A stretch of 64,000 nt of DNA from an uncultured Caulobacter sp. (lineage in GTDB: Bacteria; Pseudomonadota; Alphaproteobacteria; Caulobacterales; Caulobacteraceae): NCBI RefSeq assembly GCF_947036865.1, contig NZ_CAMQSF010000002.1:1-64000 (forward strand). The letters are read 5' to 3'. The position numbers and the translations under genes were made by a program. The notes under the pieces are model-generated. The model did not search any database and had not been told where the DNA came from. It saw only the letters and a program-made list of their open reading frames with translations. How positions within the stretch are numbered: the stretch's first letter is position 1; each line of letters begins with the position of its first letter. This document shows, in pieces, positions 27,919 through 36,285 of the stretch.

Positions 27919-28700
27919 TGCTGAAGACCCGGATCATTCCCTGCCTCGACGTGAAGGACGGGCGGGTGGTCAAGGGCGTGAACTTCGTCGCCCTGCGCGA
28001 CGCCGGCGATCCGGTGGAGCAGGCGAGAGCGTATGACGCGGCCGGGGCCGACGAGCTGATGTTCCTGGACATCACGGCGTCGAGCGAGGGCCGGGGCCTG
28101 ATCCTGGACGTCATCGCCCGCACCGCCGAGGTCTGCTTCATGCCCGTCTCGGTGGGCGGCGGCGTGCGCCAGGTGTCCGACATGCGCCGCCTGCTGCTGG
28201 CCGGCGCCGACAAGGTCTCGGTCAACACCGCCGCCGTCGAGAACCCCGACCTGATCGCCGGCGGGGCCGACGCCTTCGGGGCCCAGTGCGTCGTCGTGGC
28301 CATCGACGCCAAGGCGCGCGAGGACGGCTCGGGCTGGAACGTCTGGACCTACGGCGGGCGCAAGGACACCGGGATCGACGTGGTCGAGTGGGCCGCCCGG
28401 GCGGTGGAGCGCGGCGCGGGCGAGATCCTGTTGACCTCGATGGACCGCGACGGGGCCAAGATCGGCTACGACATCCCGCTGCTGAAGGCCGTGACGGCCG
28501 AGGTCAATGTTCCGGTGATCGCCTCGGGCGGGGCCGGCAAGACCGAGCATCTGGTGGAAGCCGCGCGCGACGGCCACGCCGCCGCCGTGCTGGCCGCCTC
28601 GATCTTCCACTTCGGCGAGATCTCGATCGGCGAGGCCAAGCGGGCCATGGCCGAGGCGGGCGTCCAGGTGCGCCTCGACAAGCCGGCGGAGGCCGCATGA
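27918..28700 (+). CDS. hisF: Imidazole glycerol phosphate synthase, cyclase subunit
   Basis: 260 residues, starting [20 protein letters not shown] with the first catalytic Asp. [11 protein letters not shown] and [13 protein letters not shown] are the phosphate-binding loops, and [14 protein letters not shown] carries the second Asp. It closes the imidazole ring using ammonia channelled from HisH. Its stop overlaps the hisE start. Confidence 0.97.
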   Translation: MLKTRIIPCLDVKDGRVVKGVNFVALRDAGDPVEQARAYDAAGADELMFLDITASSEGRGLILDVIARTAEVCFMPVSVGGGVRQVSDMRRLLLAGADKVSVNTAAVENPDLIAGGADAFGAQCVVVAIDAKAREDGSGWNVWTYGGRKDTGIDVVEWAARAVERGAGEILLTSMDRDGAKIGYDIPLLKAVTAEVNVPVIASGGAGKTEHLVEAARDGHAAAVLAASIFHFGEISIGEAKRAMAEAGVQVRLDKPAEAA

Positions 28701-29023
28701 GCCAGCGCCTGACCGAGGTCCTGCAACGCCTGGCCGCGACGATCGAAGCCCGCAAGGGCGGCGATCCGTCGGTGTCCTATACGGCCAAGCTGCTGAACGA
28801 CCCCGCGCTCGCCGCCAAGAAGCTGGGCGAGGAAGCGGTCGAGACGGTGATCGCCGCCGTCGCCCAAGGCCCGGACGCCCTGGCCGCCGAAAGCGCCGAC
28901 CTCCTCTACCACTGGCTGGCCCTGATGGCCGCCTCGGGCGTCTCGCTGGACGCCGTGGCCGAGAAGCTGGAAGCCCGCGAGGGGACGTCGGGCATCGCCG
29001 AAAAGGCGTCCAGAAAGTCCTAG
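28697..29023 (+). CDS. hisE: Phosphoribosyl-ATP pyrophosphatase
   Basis: 108 residues, monofunctional HisE of the all-alpha NTP pyrophosphatase (MazG-like) fold. [13 protein letters not shown] and [13 protein letters not shown] hold the metal-binding Glu and Asp residues. It catalyses the second step of histidine synthesis. It ends the hisB-H-A-F-E set, each gene overlapping or nearly touching the next, and is followed by a large inverted repeat at 29037. Confidence 0.95.
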   Translation: MSQRLTEVLQRLAATIEARKGGDPSVSYTAKLLNDPALAAKKLGEEAVETVIAAVAQGPDALAAESADLLYHWLALMAASGVSLDAVAEKLEAREGTSGIAEKASRKS

Positions 29024-29036
29024 ATCACAAGACCTC

Positions 29037-29147
29037 GTGTCATCCCGGCCGAAGCGTAGCGTAGAGCCGGGACCCAGGGGGTGAAAGAGCGCGGCGCTTG
29101 TGGCCCCTGGGTCCCGGATAGCCTCTGCGAGGCTTCCGGGATGACAC
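29037..29147. repeat. 111-bp imperfect palindromic intergenic element
   Basis: GTGTCATCCCGG at the left edge pairs with CCGGGATGACAC at the right. Inner arms GCCGGGACCCAGGGG and CCCCTGGGTCCCGG also pair, and small side stems lie between them. It sits between convergent hisE and smr. The outer word TCATCCCGG and inner word CGGGACCCAG recur in alphaproteobacterial intergenic repeats, and the element at 61208 is built in the same way. Confidence 0.75.
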
Positions 29148-29165
29148 GGATTTGGCGGCGTCGAA

Positions 29166-29735
29166 TTAAACCCGCCGCTTCAGCGCCACGTACAGCGCGC
29201 CCTCGCCGCCGTGGCGGCGGTCGGCGGTCGAGACGCCGGCGATCATCTCGCGCAGGGCCGGGTCGGCCAGCCACTCCGGCGCGCGGGTGCGCAAGACGCC
29301 CTGCCCCACCTTGCCCTTGCCGGTGATGACCAGCACCGCCCGGTGGCCCTGGCTGTACGAACGGCGAATGAAGGCCTCCAGCGTGGCGCGGGCCTGGTCC
29401 TGATCCAGGCCGTGCATGTCCAGCCGCGCGCCGATCGGGTCGCGTTCCTTGACGATCCGCAGCTTGCGATTGGGCTCGATGTGACCAGCCGGGCCCTTGA
29501 GCGGCTTGGGCGGAGCCGGCTTCAGGTCCTCTGGCCGCACCCGCAGCGGCGCGATCGAGACTAGCCGCGTCGGCGGCTCGGCCGGCAGGGCGGTGTCGGA
29601 CTTCAGCGACGGCCGGATCCGCGCCTTGGACCGCATCTTCTCGGGCTTTTCCGGCGCGCGGGGGGTCACGGTCGAGGCGACCAGCCGCCAGAGGCGCTTG
29701 TCGTCGTCCGGTCCGGGCGGCGGCTTCCTGCTCAC
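29166..29735 (-). CDS. Smr-domain protein
   Basis: 189 residues from a GTG start one base after the mltA stop. The first 100 residues are low-complexity and basic or Pro-rich. The C-terminal Smr domain (about 105-189) has the hallmark LDMHGLDQDQARATLEAF and then VLVITGKGKVGQGVLRTRAP. HGGEGALYVALKRR closes the domain. Smr domains nick or bind branched or structured nucleic acid. It is the last gene of Tim44-like/mltA/smr on the minus strand. Confidence 0.88.
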   Translation of the reverse strand: MSRKPPPGPDDDKRLWRLVASTVTPRAPEKPEKMRSKARIRPSLKSDTALPAEPPTRLVSIAPLRVRPEDLKPAPPKPLKGPAGHIEPNRKLRIVKERDPIGARLDMHGLDQDQARATLEAFIRRSYSQGHRAVLVITGKGKVGQGVLRTRAPEWLADPALREMIAGVSTADRRHGGEGALYVALKRRV

Positions 29736-29736
29736 C

Positions 29737-30930
29737 TTAGGGCGTCGGAACGAGACGGTAGAGGCGCAGGGCATGGCGCACGCGGCCCGCCTCCGCGCCC
29801 GCCTGAGGGCCTCGGCCGAGATAGAGGTCGGCGCGAACGTCGCCCTTGATCGCCCCGCCGGTGTCGAGCGCGACCACCAGCCGGCGATAGACGGGGAAGG
29901 CCCCGGCCAGGGCCGGCGCGCTGGCGTCCAGCCAATAGAGCGCGCCATAGGCGTGGCGGCCAGGATCGACGGCGATGGCGCGGCCGGGCGGCAGGGAGAC
30001 GCCCGCCGAGCCCACGGGCTCTTGGCCGTCGTCCTCGGCCATCTTGAAGAACACGTAGCGCGGGTTCAGCCGCATGATCGCGTCGGCCTCGGGCCCGCGA
30101 TGCGCGGCCAGCCAGGTCCGGATGGCGTCGCCGGAGGTATTGTTGTCGGGCAGCAGGCCCTTGTCGCGCATGGGGGCCGCGATCCCGACGAAGGGCCGGC
30201 CGTTGGTTCCGGCGAACACAGCCTTGACGCGGCGGCCGTCGGGCAGCGCCAGCACGCCCGAGCCCTGGATCTGCAGGAAGAACAGGTCCTCCGGCCGCAT
30301 CCAGGCCAGGGGCTTGTCGGTCGGGACGGCCTCGATCTCGGCGCGGTCGGGATAGGGAACGAAGGCCCTGCCCGCCACGCGGCCCATGATCTTTCGGCCC
30401 GCCAGCGACGGATCGAAGGCGCCCAGGTCGACGACGGCCAGGTCCTCGGGGGCCGCGCGAACGGGGGACGCGAATTCGGCGTTGCGCGACATCCGCGCCG
30501 GATATTCGGGGGCGAAATAGGCGGTGAGCAGGCCCTGGTCGCCGACCGCCTCCGGCCGGAAGTTGGCTTCGAAGAAGGCCTGGGCGGCGGCGGCGTCCGG
30601 GTCCTTGACGGCCCGCGCCAGCGCGCAGACGCGGCTGATCGCCGGATCCTTCGAGACGCCGCATCCCGACTGAAAGGCCTTCAGCGCGGCGAGATGATCC
30701 TCCCGCGCCCAGCCGGGAAGATCCCCGAAGGTCAGAACCGCGCCAGGCGGCGTGACGGGCGGCGGCAGAACCGGGTTCTGGGACGGGACTTGGGGCGCGT
30801 TCGGAGCCGGCGGCGGCGCGGCAGGCTTCGGCGGCGGCGGCGGCGCGACGGCGCTGGCGCAGGCGCTCAGCAGCAGAACCGCCAGCGCCAGCGGGGCGAT
30901 GGCGGTCGAAGCGGTCCGGACGCGGGCCAT
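29737..30930 (-). CDS. mltA: Membrane-bound lytic murein transglycosylase A (lipoprotein)
   Basis: 397 residues from an ATG that overlaps the upstream stop (TGATG); a GTG one codon earlier is possible. Lipobox LLLSACAS near residue 23, then a Pro/Ala-rich linker (about 25-60). The MltA domain shows GLLTAYFAPEYPARMSRN and the LQIQGSGVLALPDGRRV region. The 3D domain ends with ALDTGGAIKGDVRADLYLG, which contains the catalytic Asp. It cleaves peptidoglycan glycans to 1,6-anhydro ends from the outer membrane inner face. Confidence 0.93.
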   Translation of the reverse strand: MARVRTASTAIAPLALAVLLLSACASAVAPPPPPKPAAPPPAPNAPQVPSQNPVLPPPVTPPGAVLTFGDLPGWAREDHLAALKAFQSGCGVSKDPAISRVCALARAVKDPDAAAAQAFFEANFRPEAVGDQGLLTAYFAPEYPARMSRNAEFASPVRAAPEDLAVVDLGAFDPSLAGRKIMGRVAGRAFVPYPDRAEIEAVPTDKPLAWMRPEDLFFLQIQGSGVLALPDGRRVKAVFAGTNGRPFVGIAAPMRDKGLLPDNNTSGDAIRTWLAAHRGPEADAIMRLNPRYVFFKMAEDDGQEPVGSAGVSLPPGRAIAVDPGRHAYGALYWLDASAPALAGAFPVYRRLVVALDTGGAIKGDVRADLYLGRGPQAGAEAGRVRHALRLYRLVPTP

Positions 30931-31523
30931 CACGCCTCGGCGGCGGCGACGAACGACAGCAGCCAGTTGGGATTGGCGCTCTTGACCTCGCGCTCGAAGG
31001 TCCAGAGCTCGGCGGTGCGGCGGTCGTCGACGCCCTCGCCCCGCTCGTCCTTGGTGCGCGTGCGGACCTCGGCCAGGATCCGCACCACCGCCTGGGCGAT
31101 GTCGCCGATCAGGTCGATCTTCTCGAGATCCAGGCGCGGCGCCGCCAGGAACTCGACCTTTTCGCTGCGGCCGGCGGCCTCGCGGGCGACCATGGCCTGT
31201 TCGAAATTGGCCATCACCTCGGGCGCCAGCAGCGGCCGCAGGGTCTCGCGATCGCCCTCGGCATAGGCCTTGACGATCTGCTCATAGGCCGTGCGGGCCC
31301 CCGCCAGGAACTTGGCCGGGTCGAAGTCGGGCTGGCGGGCGCGCAGCGCCGTCAGCCCGTCCGAACGAAAGCTGGCCGCGGCGTCGGGAACGGGGGCGCC
31401 CGCGCTGGGCTGGGCCGGCGCCGGCGCGTCCTCCGGCAAGCGGCCGACGCGCCGCCCGAGGGTGGCGTAGAGCTGGTACAGGACGACGGCGGCGACCGCG
31501 GCGAGAAACAGGATCTGGAGCAC
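30930..31523 (-). CDS. Tim44-like domain protein
   Basis: 197 residues if the GTG at 31523 (VLQILFLAAVAAVVLYQLYA) is the start; the frame is open further upstream without family similarity. One N-terminal membrane span is followed by a Pro/Ala linker and the Tim44/MBA1 fold (about 75-197), with FLAGARTAYEQIVKAYAEGD, LRPLLAPEVMANFEQAM and LWTFEREVKSANPNWLLSF. Homologues in Caulobacter (TimA) are related to mitochondrial Tim44. Their bacterial role is unclear. It heads the mltA-smr set and diverges from secB across 161 bp. Confidence 0.85.
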   Translation of the reverse strand: MLQILFLAAVAAVVLYQLYATLGRRVGRLPEDAPAPAQPSAGAPVPDAAASFRSDGLTALRARQPDFDPAKFLAGARTAYEQIVKAYAEGDRETLRPLLAPEVMANFEQAMVAREAAGRSEKVEFLAAPRLDLEKIDLIGDIAQAVVRILAEVRTRTKDERGEGVDDRRTAELWTFEREVKSANPNWLLSFVAAAEA

Positions 31524-31684
31524 TTCGGGGTCCGTTGATGGGCTTTTGGCCCTGATGATCATGTCTATATAGGCGAGACGGCTTCTCTCGTCAGGCGCCT
31601 GGCGTTGCGCCAGACGGACCCTCATGGTAGCAGCGCCCACCTTTCTTTTTGGCGTTCTAGGCGCCGATTACGGATATTGTCCTA

Positions 31685-32191
31685 ATGACCGACACCACCG
31701 CCCCCAACGGCGCCCCCGAAACCGTTTCGGACGAAAACGCCGCGGCGCAATCGGGCATCCGGATCCTGGCCCAGTTCGTGCGCGACTTCTCGTTCGAGAA
31801 TCCGCTGGCGCCGGACAGCCTGCGCGCGGGCGCCAGCCAGCCGGCGATCGACATGGGCGTCGAGATGAACGCCCGCGGCCGTCCCGACGGCCTGTTCGAG
31901 GTTGACCTGAAGCTTTCGGCCCGCGCCCTGCGCGAGGACCAGGCCGTGTTCCACGTCGAGATCGTCTATGGCGGCCTGTTCCATATCGAGGGCGTCAGCC
32001 AGGAAGACCTGGAGCCGGTGCTGCTGATCGAGTGCCCGCGCTTCCTGTTCCCCTATGCCCGCCGACTGATCTCGGACGTGACGGCCGAGGGCGGCTTCCC
32101 GCCGTTCCTGATCGACCCGATCGACTTCGCCGGCGTCTACGCCGCGCGCAAGGCGCAAGCCGAGGCCGGCGGCGTGGTCGGCAACGCCTGA
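31685..32191 (+). CDS. secB: Protein-export chaperone SecB
   Basis: 168 residues. The SecB fold is seen in [40 protein letters not shown] and [14 protein letters not shown]. The conserved [20 protein letters not shown] segment and [13 protein letters not shown] follow. It keeps preproteins unfolded and hands them to SecA. The last codons and stop overlap a small palindrome (gcctgattatcaggc), and a strong intrinsic terminator follows. Confidence 0.95.
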   Translation: MTDTTAPNGAPETVSDENAAAQSGIRILAQFVRDFSFENPLAPDSLRAGASQPAIDMGVEMNARGRPDGLFEVDLKLSARALREDQAVFHVEIVYGGLFHIEGVSQEDLEPVLLIECPRFLFPYARRLISDVTAEGGFPPFLIDPIDFAGVYAARKAQAEAGGVVGNA

Positions 32192-32216
32192 TTATCAGGC
32201 GTACAGAGTTTCGGAG

Positions 32217-32246
32217 GGGCTCGGCCGAAAGGCCGGGCCCTTTTCT
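32217..32246 (+). terminator. Rho-independent terminator of secB
   Basis: GGGCTCGGCC-GAAA-GGCCGGGCCC then TTTTCTTT. It has a ten-base stem (one T·G/T mismatch allowed) with a stable GAAA tetraloop. Confidence 0.85.
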
Positions 32247-32266
32247 TTCGCGCCAACCCCAAACCC

Positions 32267-32300
32267 GCCGATCTTCCCCGCTTTCGCGGGGATGATCGGC
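32267..32300. repeat. Palindromic intergenic hairpin
   Basis: GCCGATC-TTCCCCGC, loop TTTC, GCGGGGA-TGATCGGC. It lies between the secB terminator and the stop of the convergent response regulator. The CCCCG-tttcg-CGGGG core resembles the halves of the element at 61208. Confidence 0.6.
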
Positions 32301-32306
32301 GCGGCG

Positions 32307-32993
32307 TCACGGCTGCAGCCGGTACCCGCCCATCTCGGTGATCAGGATCTTCGCCACCGTCGGATCGGGCTCGATCTTCTGGCGCAGGCGATAGACGTGG
32401 GTTTCCAGCGTGTGGGTCGTGACCCCGGCGTTGTAACCCCAGACCTCGGTCAGCAGCTCCTCGCGCGACACGGGCTTGGAGCCGGCGCGGTAGAGGTACT
32501 TGAGGATATTGGTTTCCTTCTCGGTCAGCCGCACCTTCTTCTGCTTCTCGTCGACCAGGAGCTTGGCCGAGGGGCGGAATTCGTACGGACCGATGCGGAA
32601 CAGCGCGTCCTCGGAGGCTTCATAGCTGCGCAGCTGGGCGCGGATGCGGGCCAGGAGCACCCCAAAGCGGAAGGGCTTGGTGACATAGTCGTTGGCGCCG
32701 GACTCCAGGCCCAGGATCGTGTCGCTGTCGCTGGCGGCGGCCGTCAGCATGATCACCGGCGCGGTGACGCCGTTCTTGCGCATCAATCGGCAGGCCTCGC
32801 GGCCGTCCATGTCGGGCAGGTCCACGTCCAGCAGGATCAGGTCGGGCTTGATCTCGCGCGACATCCGCGCGCCCTCGCTGGCGCTGGCCGCCTCGGCCAC
32901 CGCGAACTCCTCGTGCAGGGCCAGCTGCTCGGCCAACGCGCCGCGCAGGTCGTCGTCGTCGTCGATCAGCAGAAGGGTCTTGCGTTGCGCCAT
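32307..32993 (-). CDS. cenR: OmpR-family DNA-binding response regulator (CenR-like)
   Basis: 228 residues from MAQRKTLLLIDDDDDLRG; an ATG four codons earlier (MFRR) is possible. The receiver domain has the acidic pocket IDDDDD, the phosphoacceptor Asp in LILLDVDLPDMDG, Thr/Ala in MLTAAAS and Lys in YVTKPFRFG. The C-terminal winged helix has VRLTEKETNILKYLYRAG and HTLETHVYRLRQKIEPD. In C. crescentus the essential cell-envelope regulator CenR lies a few genes left of parB, in this neighbourhood, and counting genes from parB places this one there. No histidine kinase is adjacent, as expected for CenR. Confidence 0.75.
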   Translation of the reverse strand: MAQRKTLLLIDDDDDLRGALAEQLALHEEFAVAEAASASEGARMSREIKPDLILLDVDLPDMDGREACRLMRKNGVTAPVIMLTAAASDSDTILGLESGANDYVTKPFRFGVLLARIRAQLRSYEASEDALFRIGPYEFRPSAKLLVDEKQKKVRLTEKETNILKYLYRAGSKPVSREELLTEVWGYNAGVTTHTLETHVYRLRQKIEPDPTVAKILITEMGGYRLQP

Positions 32994-33067
32994 GCGGCGA
33001 AACATGCACCGCTGCGGGCCTCGGGGACAACCCCGGCGAAGGCCTTAAGTCCGGGAGTCGACGATCG

Positions 33068-33577
33068 ATGCTGTTTCGGGCCTTTGCCGACGGCCGTTTC
33101 GCGCTGAACGGCCAGACCCCGCGCTGCGCCCTGGGCAAGTCCGGCGTCATCGCGGCGGCGGACAAGCGCGAGGGCGACAACCGGAGTCCGCTGGGGACCT
33201 GGCCCATGCGCGAGGTCTGGTATCGGCCGGACGTCTATCCCGACGGCCCGGTCACCGCCCTGCCCAAGCGCGCGACGCGGCCCGAGGACGGCTGGTGCGA
33301 CGCCCCCGGCGATCCGAACTACAACCGCCCCGTCGTCCTGCCCTACCCCGCCAGCGCCGAGCGGATGTGGCGCGACGACGCCGTCTACGACTTGGTGGTG
33401 ATCCTCGGCCACAACGACGATCCGCCGGTTCCGGGCCTGGGCTCGGCGATCTTCATGCACCTGGCGCGCGAGGGCTACCCAGGCACCGAAGGCTGCGTGG
33501 CCTTGGCGCGCGAGGATCTCGAGGCGGTGCTCGCCCTCGCCCGCCCCGGCGACGCGGTCGAGATCGTCGCGGCCTAG
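33068..33577 (+). CDS. L,D-transpeptidase (YkuD) domain protein
   Basis: 169 residues. The YkuD catalytic motif is complete: His in IFMHLAREGYPGTEGCVAL with the nucleophilic Cys in GC. Upstream the family strands GKSGVIAAADKREGDNRSPLG and VYDLVVILGHNDD are present. No signal peptide is visible at this start, which is odd for a wall enzyme; the family does include small soluble members. It is divergent from the response regulator and convergent with yggS across repeat copy 4. Confidence 0.82.
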   Translation: MLFRAFADGRFALNGQTPRCALGKSGVIAAADKREGDNRSPLGTWPMREVWYRPDVYPDGPVTALPKRATRPEDGWCDAPGDPNYNRPVVLPYPASAERMWRDDAVYDLVVILGHNDDPPVPGLGSAIFMHLAREGYPGTEGCVALAREDLEAVLALARPGDAVEIVAA

Positions 33578-33578
33578 G

Positions 33579-33635
33579 GTCTGTCTGTTTCATTCGAAAC
33601 AGATAAACAGCCTAGGTTTCAAACATTTAGAGCAT
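33579..33635. repeat. Dispersed hairpin repeat, copy 4 (module A plus start of B)
   Basis: gtctgtctgtttcattcgaaacagataaacag matches module A of copies 1 and 2; its core CTGTTTC-ATTC-GAAACAG is a perfect 7-bp-stem hairpin. The sequence then runs to catttagagcatg, which still aligns with cattcagagcgtg of module B before diverging. It lies between convergent L,D-transpeptidase (+) and yggS (-), and the yggS stop and last residues are read from it. Confidence 0.7.
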
Positions 33636-34293
33636 GGTCGCGCGCGCCGAAGATCGCCGAACCCACCCGCACCGAGGTCGCGCCCTCGGCGATGGCGATC
33701 TCGAAGTCGTCGCTCATGCCCATCGACAGCTTCTCGACCCCATGGCGCTCGGCGATCGCGCGGAGGGCGGCGAAATGCGGCGCGGGGTCCTCGCCTACGG
33801 GGGGGATGCACATCAAACCCTCGACGGCGAGATCATAGGTCGTCCGGCAGGCGGCCAGGAAGGCGTCGGCCTGTCCGGGCGCGATCCCGGCCTTTTGCGG
33901 TTCCTCGCCGGTATTGACCTGGACATAGAGGCGCGGCGCCCGGCCGGCGCGCTGGATCTCGTCGGCCAGCACGCGGGCCAGCTTCTCGCGATCGACCGTC
34001 TCGATGACGTCGAAGAAGCCGACGGCCTCGCGGACCTTGTTGGTCTGCAACGGTCCGATCAGGCGCAACTCCAGACCCGTGCGGCGAGGGCCCCAGCGCT
34101 CCATCGCTTCCTGCACGCGGTTCTCGCCGAACACTTTCTGTCCCGCCTCGAGAACAGGCGCGATATGCTCCCAGGGCTGGGTCTTCGAGACCGCGACCAA
34201 GGTCACCGAGCCCGCCGGCCGGCCGGCGCGCGTCTCGGCGGCGGCGATGCGGGCCTGGATCGCGGCGAGGGATCGGGATGACGCGGGCGACAT
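33619..34293 (-). CDS. YggS-family pyridoxal phosphate homeostasis protein
   Basis: 224 residues. The PLP-binding Lys is in VTLVAVSKTQPWE; the barrel continues with GENRVQEAMERW, ELRLIGPLQTNKVREAV and LYVQVNTGEEPQKAGI. SMGMSDDFEIAIAEGATSVRVG binds phosphate. These proteins buffer cytosolic PLP. The C-terminal ALNV and the stop codon are read from repeat copy 4, so the original end was probably altered. The ATG is only 20 bp from the divergent thiE-like start. Confidence 0.92.
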   Translation of the reverse strand: MSPASSRSLAAIQARIAAAETRAGRPAGSVTLVAVSKTQPWEHIAPVLEAGQKVFGENRVQEAMERWGPRRTGLELRLIGPLQTNKVREAVGFFDVIETVDREKLARVLADEIQRAGRAPRLYVQVNTGEEPQKAGIAPGQADAFLAACRTTYDLAVEGLMCIPPVGEDPAPHFAALRAIAERHGVEKLSMGMSDDFEIAIAEGATSVRVGSAIFGARDHALNV

Positions 34294-34313
34294 GGGGGGC
34301 GGCCTTGCACGAG

Positions 34314-34925
34314 ATGAGCGAACTTCAGGTCCTGTCTAGAGCGGCGGCCCACCTTCCGCCAAGAACCGCGCGGGGCCTGACCTTGCCGTCCCTGCTGTTT
34401 TTCACCGACCCCGATCGCGTCCCCCGGCCGGAGGCCGTGGTCGAACGGCTGCCGCCCGGCGCCGGCGTGGTCTATCGGGCCTTCGGCGCGCTCGACGCGG
34501 TCGAGCGCGGTCGGCGGCTGCGCGAGATCGCGGAGGCCAACGGCCTGATGCTGCTGGTCGGCGCGCATCCGGGGCTCGCCGAGGGCATCGGCGCGCACGG
34601 CCTGCACATGCCCGAACGTCTGGCGGCGGAGATTCCCCGTCTGAGGGCCGAGCATCCTCGCTGGCTGATCACGGCGGCGGCGCACGATCTGGGCGCGGTG
34701 GCGGCGGCCGAGCGCGCCGGCGCGGACGCGATCGTCGTCTCGCCGGTGTTCGCCAGCAATAGCCCCTCGGCGGGCCAGCCCATGGGCGTGGAGGGTCTTC
34801 GGCGCTGCGTCCAGGCGACGTCTCTGCCGGTCTATGCGCTCGGCGGCGTCCGGGCGAGCACGGTCGAGGCGCTGACGGGATCGGGCGTGGTCGGCTTCGC
34901 GGCCGTGGAAGCCCTGGCGGTCTAA
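34314..34925 (+). CDS. ThiE/TenI-like thiamine phosphate synthase family protein
   Basis: 203 residues from MSELQVLSRAAAHLP; an in-frame ATG at 34278 would overlap yggS. The TIM-barrel signatures present are LLFFTDPDRVPRP, GAHGLHMPERLA, AAERAGADAIVVSPVFASNS and LPVYALGGV. The usual GPVFPTxTK phosphate loop is changed to SPVFASNSPSAGQP, so thiamine phosphate synthase activity is uncertain; TenI-like proteins share this feature. No other thi gene is near. Confidence 0.7.
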   Translation: MSELQVLSRAAAHLPPRTARGLTLPSLLFFTDPDRVPRPEAVVERLPPGAGVVYRAFGALDAVERGRRLREIAEANGLMLLVGAHPGLAEGIGAHGLHMPERLAAEIPRLRAEHPRWLITAAAHDLGAVAAAERAGADAIVVSPVFASNSPSAGQPMGVEGLRRCVQATSLPVYALGGVRASTVEALTGSGVVGFAAVEALAV

Positions 34926-34935
34926 CCGCCGGACC

Positions 34936-35343
34936 TTAGAACTTGAAGGCGGTTTCCAACCGCACGCGCGGCGCGGGATCGGCCTGCTGGGCCTTGCGGG
35001 CGGCCAGGGCCGGATTGGTTTCGCCCAGGCTCACGGCGCCGCCGACGCGGATCGACGGGGTGACCTTGAAATAGGCGCCGGCCTGAACGTCCTGCATCTC
35101 CATCTCGCGGTTGGAGGGCTGGTCCAGATCGAGCTTCAGGCCCCAGCGGCCCTTCTTGGCGTCCCAGCGCAGGGTGCGCTTGTCCTGAGGATATTGCACG
35201 GCGGCGGTGGAGCCGGTGAAATCGTTCTTGACGGTGAAGTCGGGCGTGACCGAATGCGGCTTGGCTTGGGCGAACGCCATCGACGCCGATCCCGTCAGGA
35301 TCAACGCGGCCGTCCCCGCCAGTAGAAAACGCGTCGCGACCAT
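34936..35343 (-). CDS. Small exported protein, possibly NtrZ-type periplasmic regulator
   Basis: 135 residues from MVATRFLLAGTAALILTGSA. The signal peptide is cut after AFA (near 24). The mature part is about 110 residues: DFTGSTAAVQYPQDKRTLRW, then AKKGRWGLKLDLDQPSNREM, AGAYFKVTPSIRVGGAVSLG and RVRLETAFKF. The beta-rich C-terminal part ending in F recalls a membrane-barrel fragment. In C. crescentus a small periplasmic protein, NtrZ, inhibits the kinase NtrY, and from memory its gene lies in this region. Identity with NtrZ is a guess from place, size and export signal. Confidence 0.55.
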   Translation of the reverse strand: MVATRFLLAGTAALILTGSASMAFAQAKPHSVTPDFTVKNDFTGSTAAVQYPQDKRTLRWDAKKGRWGLKLDLDQPSNREMEMQDVQAGAYFKVTPSIRVGGAVSLGETNPALAARKAQQADPAPRVRLETAFKF

Positions 35344-35611
35344 CGTCACTGCCGCCTGTACTCGGTTGTCCCCATCCATTCCATAAATAGGAACGGACAC
35401 CTTGATTTGCGATTAAAGGCTCGACCGGAACGCGGTCAACTGGCGTTCGGTCGCACCTCGGGGCGAATTCCGCGATTCAATCGCGTCCTGTGGCGACGAG
35501 GTCACGCGATTCCTGTTTTGAGGCGGCGCGGCCATGCTATAGACCGGCTCCCGGCCGCGGGGGCGCGCCTGGATGCGTGTTCGCGCCGGCGAGACATTGG
35601 AGCGAGGTACT

Positions 35612-36112
35612 ATGGCGTTTGAGCGTGGGTCTGTGATGCGCGGCGTCGCCGCGGGCGTCCTGGCTCTGTCGATGCTGGGCGTTACGGCGTGCGCCAGCAA
35701 CAAGGCCCCCAAGACGTTTGACGCCGCGAGCCAGAAGAAGGGCTTCCTGGGCCTGGGCGGCTCCAAGGCGCCGGTCGCGCAAGGCTCGATCGGGGTCAAC
35801 GGCTATCTGTGGCGCGCCAGCCTGGACACCCTGGCCTTCATGCCCCTGGCCTCGGCCGACCCGTACGGCGGCGTGATCGTCACCGACTGGTACACCAATC
35901 CGGAGACGCCCGCCGAGCGCTTCAAGGCCACGGTCTATATTCTCGACACCCGCCTGCGCGCCGACGGCCTGAACGTCACGGTGTTCAAGCAGACCAAGGA
36001 CATCAACGGCGCCTGGGTCGACGCCTCCGTCGCCGACCAGACCGCCACCGACATCGAGAACGCCATCCTGACGCGCGCCCGTCAGCTTCGTCTCTCGAAT
36101 ATCAAGAACTAG
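35612..36112 (+). CDS. DUF3576-family lipoprotein
   Basis: 166 residues from MAFERGSVMRGVAAGVLALS with a gagcgaggt ribosome site. The lipobox is MLGVTACAS. The mature protein has the DUF3576 signature GVNGYLWRASLDTLAFMPLA, then SADPYGGVIVTDWYTNPETP and ARQLRLSNIKN at the end. It is conserved in alphaproteobacteria just upstream of leuS and lptE, and an outer-membrane assembly role is suspected. A strong hairpin at 36120 separates it from leuS. Confidence 0.85.
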   Translation: MAFERGSVMRGVAAGVLALSMLGVTACASNKAPKTFDAASQKKGFLGLGGSKAPVAQGSIGVNGYLWRASLDTLAFMPLASADPYGGVIVTDWYTNPETPAERFKATVYILDTRLRADGLNVTVFKQTKDINGAWVDASVADQTATDIENAILTRARQLRLSNIKN

Positions 36113-36119
36113 TTTTCCT

Positions 36120-36155
36120 GGGAGAAGGCCCCGCCGCCCGGGCGGACCTTCTCCC
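36120..36155 (+). terminator. Hairpin terminator/attenuator between the DUF3576 gene and leuS
   Basis: GGGAGAAGG pairs with CCTTCTCCC across an 18-base loop that contains its own CCGCC/GGCGG stem. No T run follows. Confidence 0.6.
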
Positions 36156-36285
36156 GGATCCCCATATTCCTGCGCGCTCCGGCCGCGAAACCGCTTAATT
36201 TTGTCGCGGACGCGCGCGGAGCCTGCCTTGGCGGGCTCCGTTTCCAAGAGTTGGGGCGCCTTTCGCATCCAAGACCCGGTTTCCG

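Noticed and set aside
35407..35622. Small plus-strand open frame upstream of the DUF3576 gene
   Set aside because: Arg-rich, no ribosome site and overlapping the likely promoter and start region of the lipoprotein gene.
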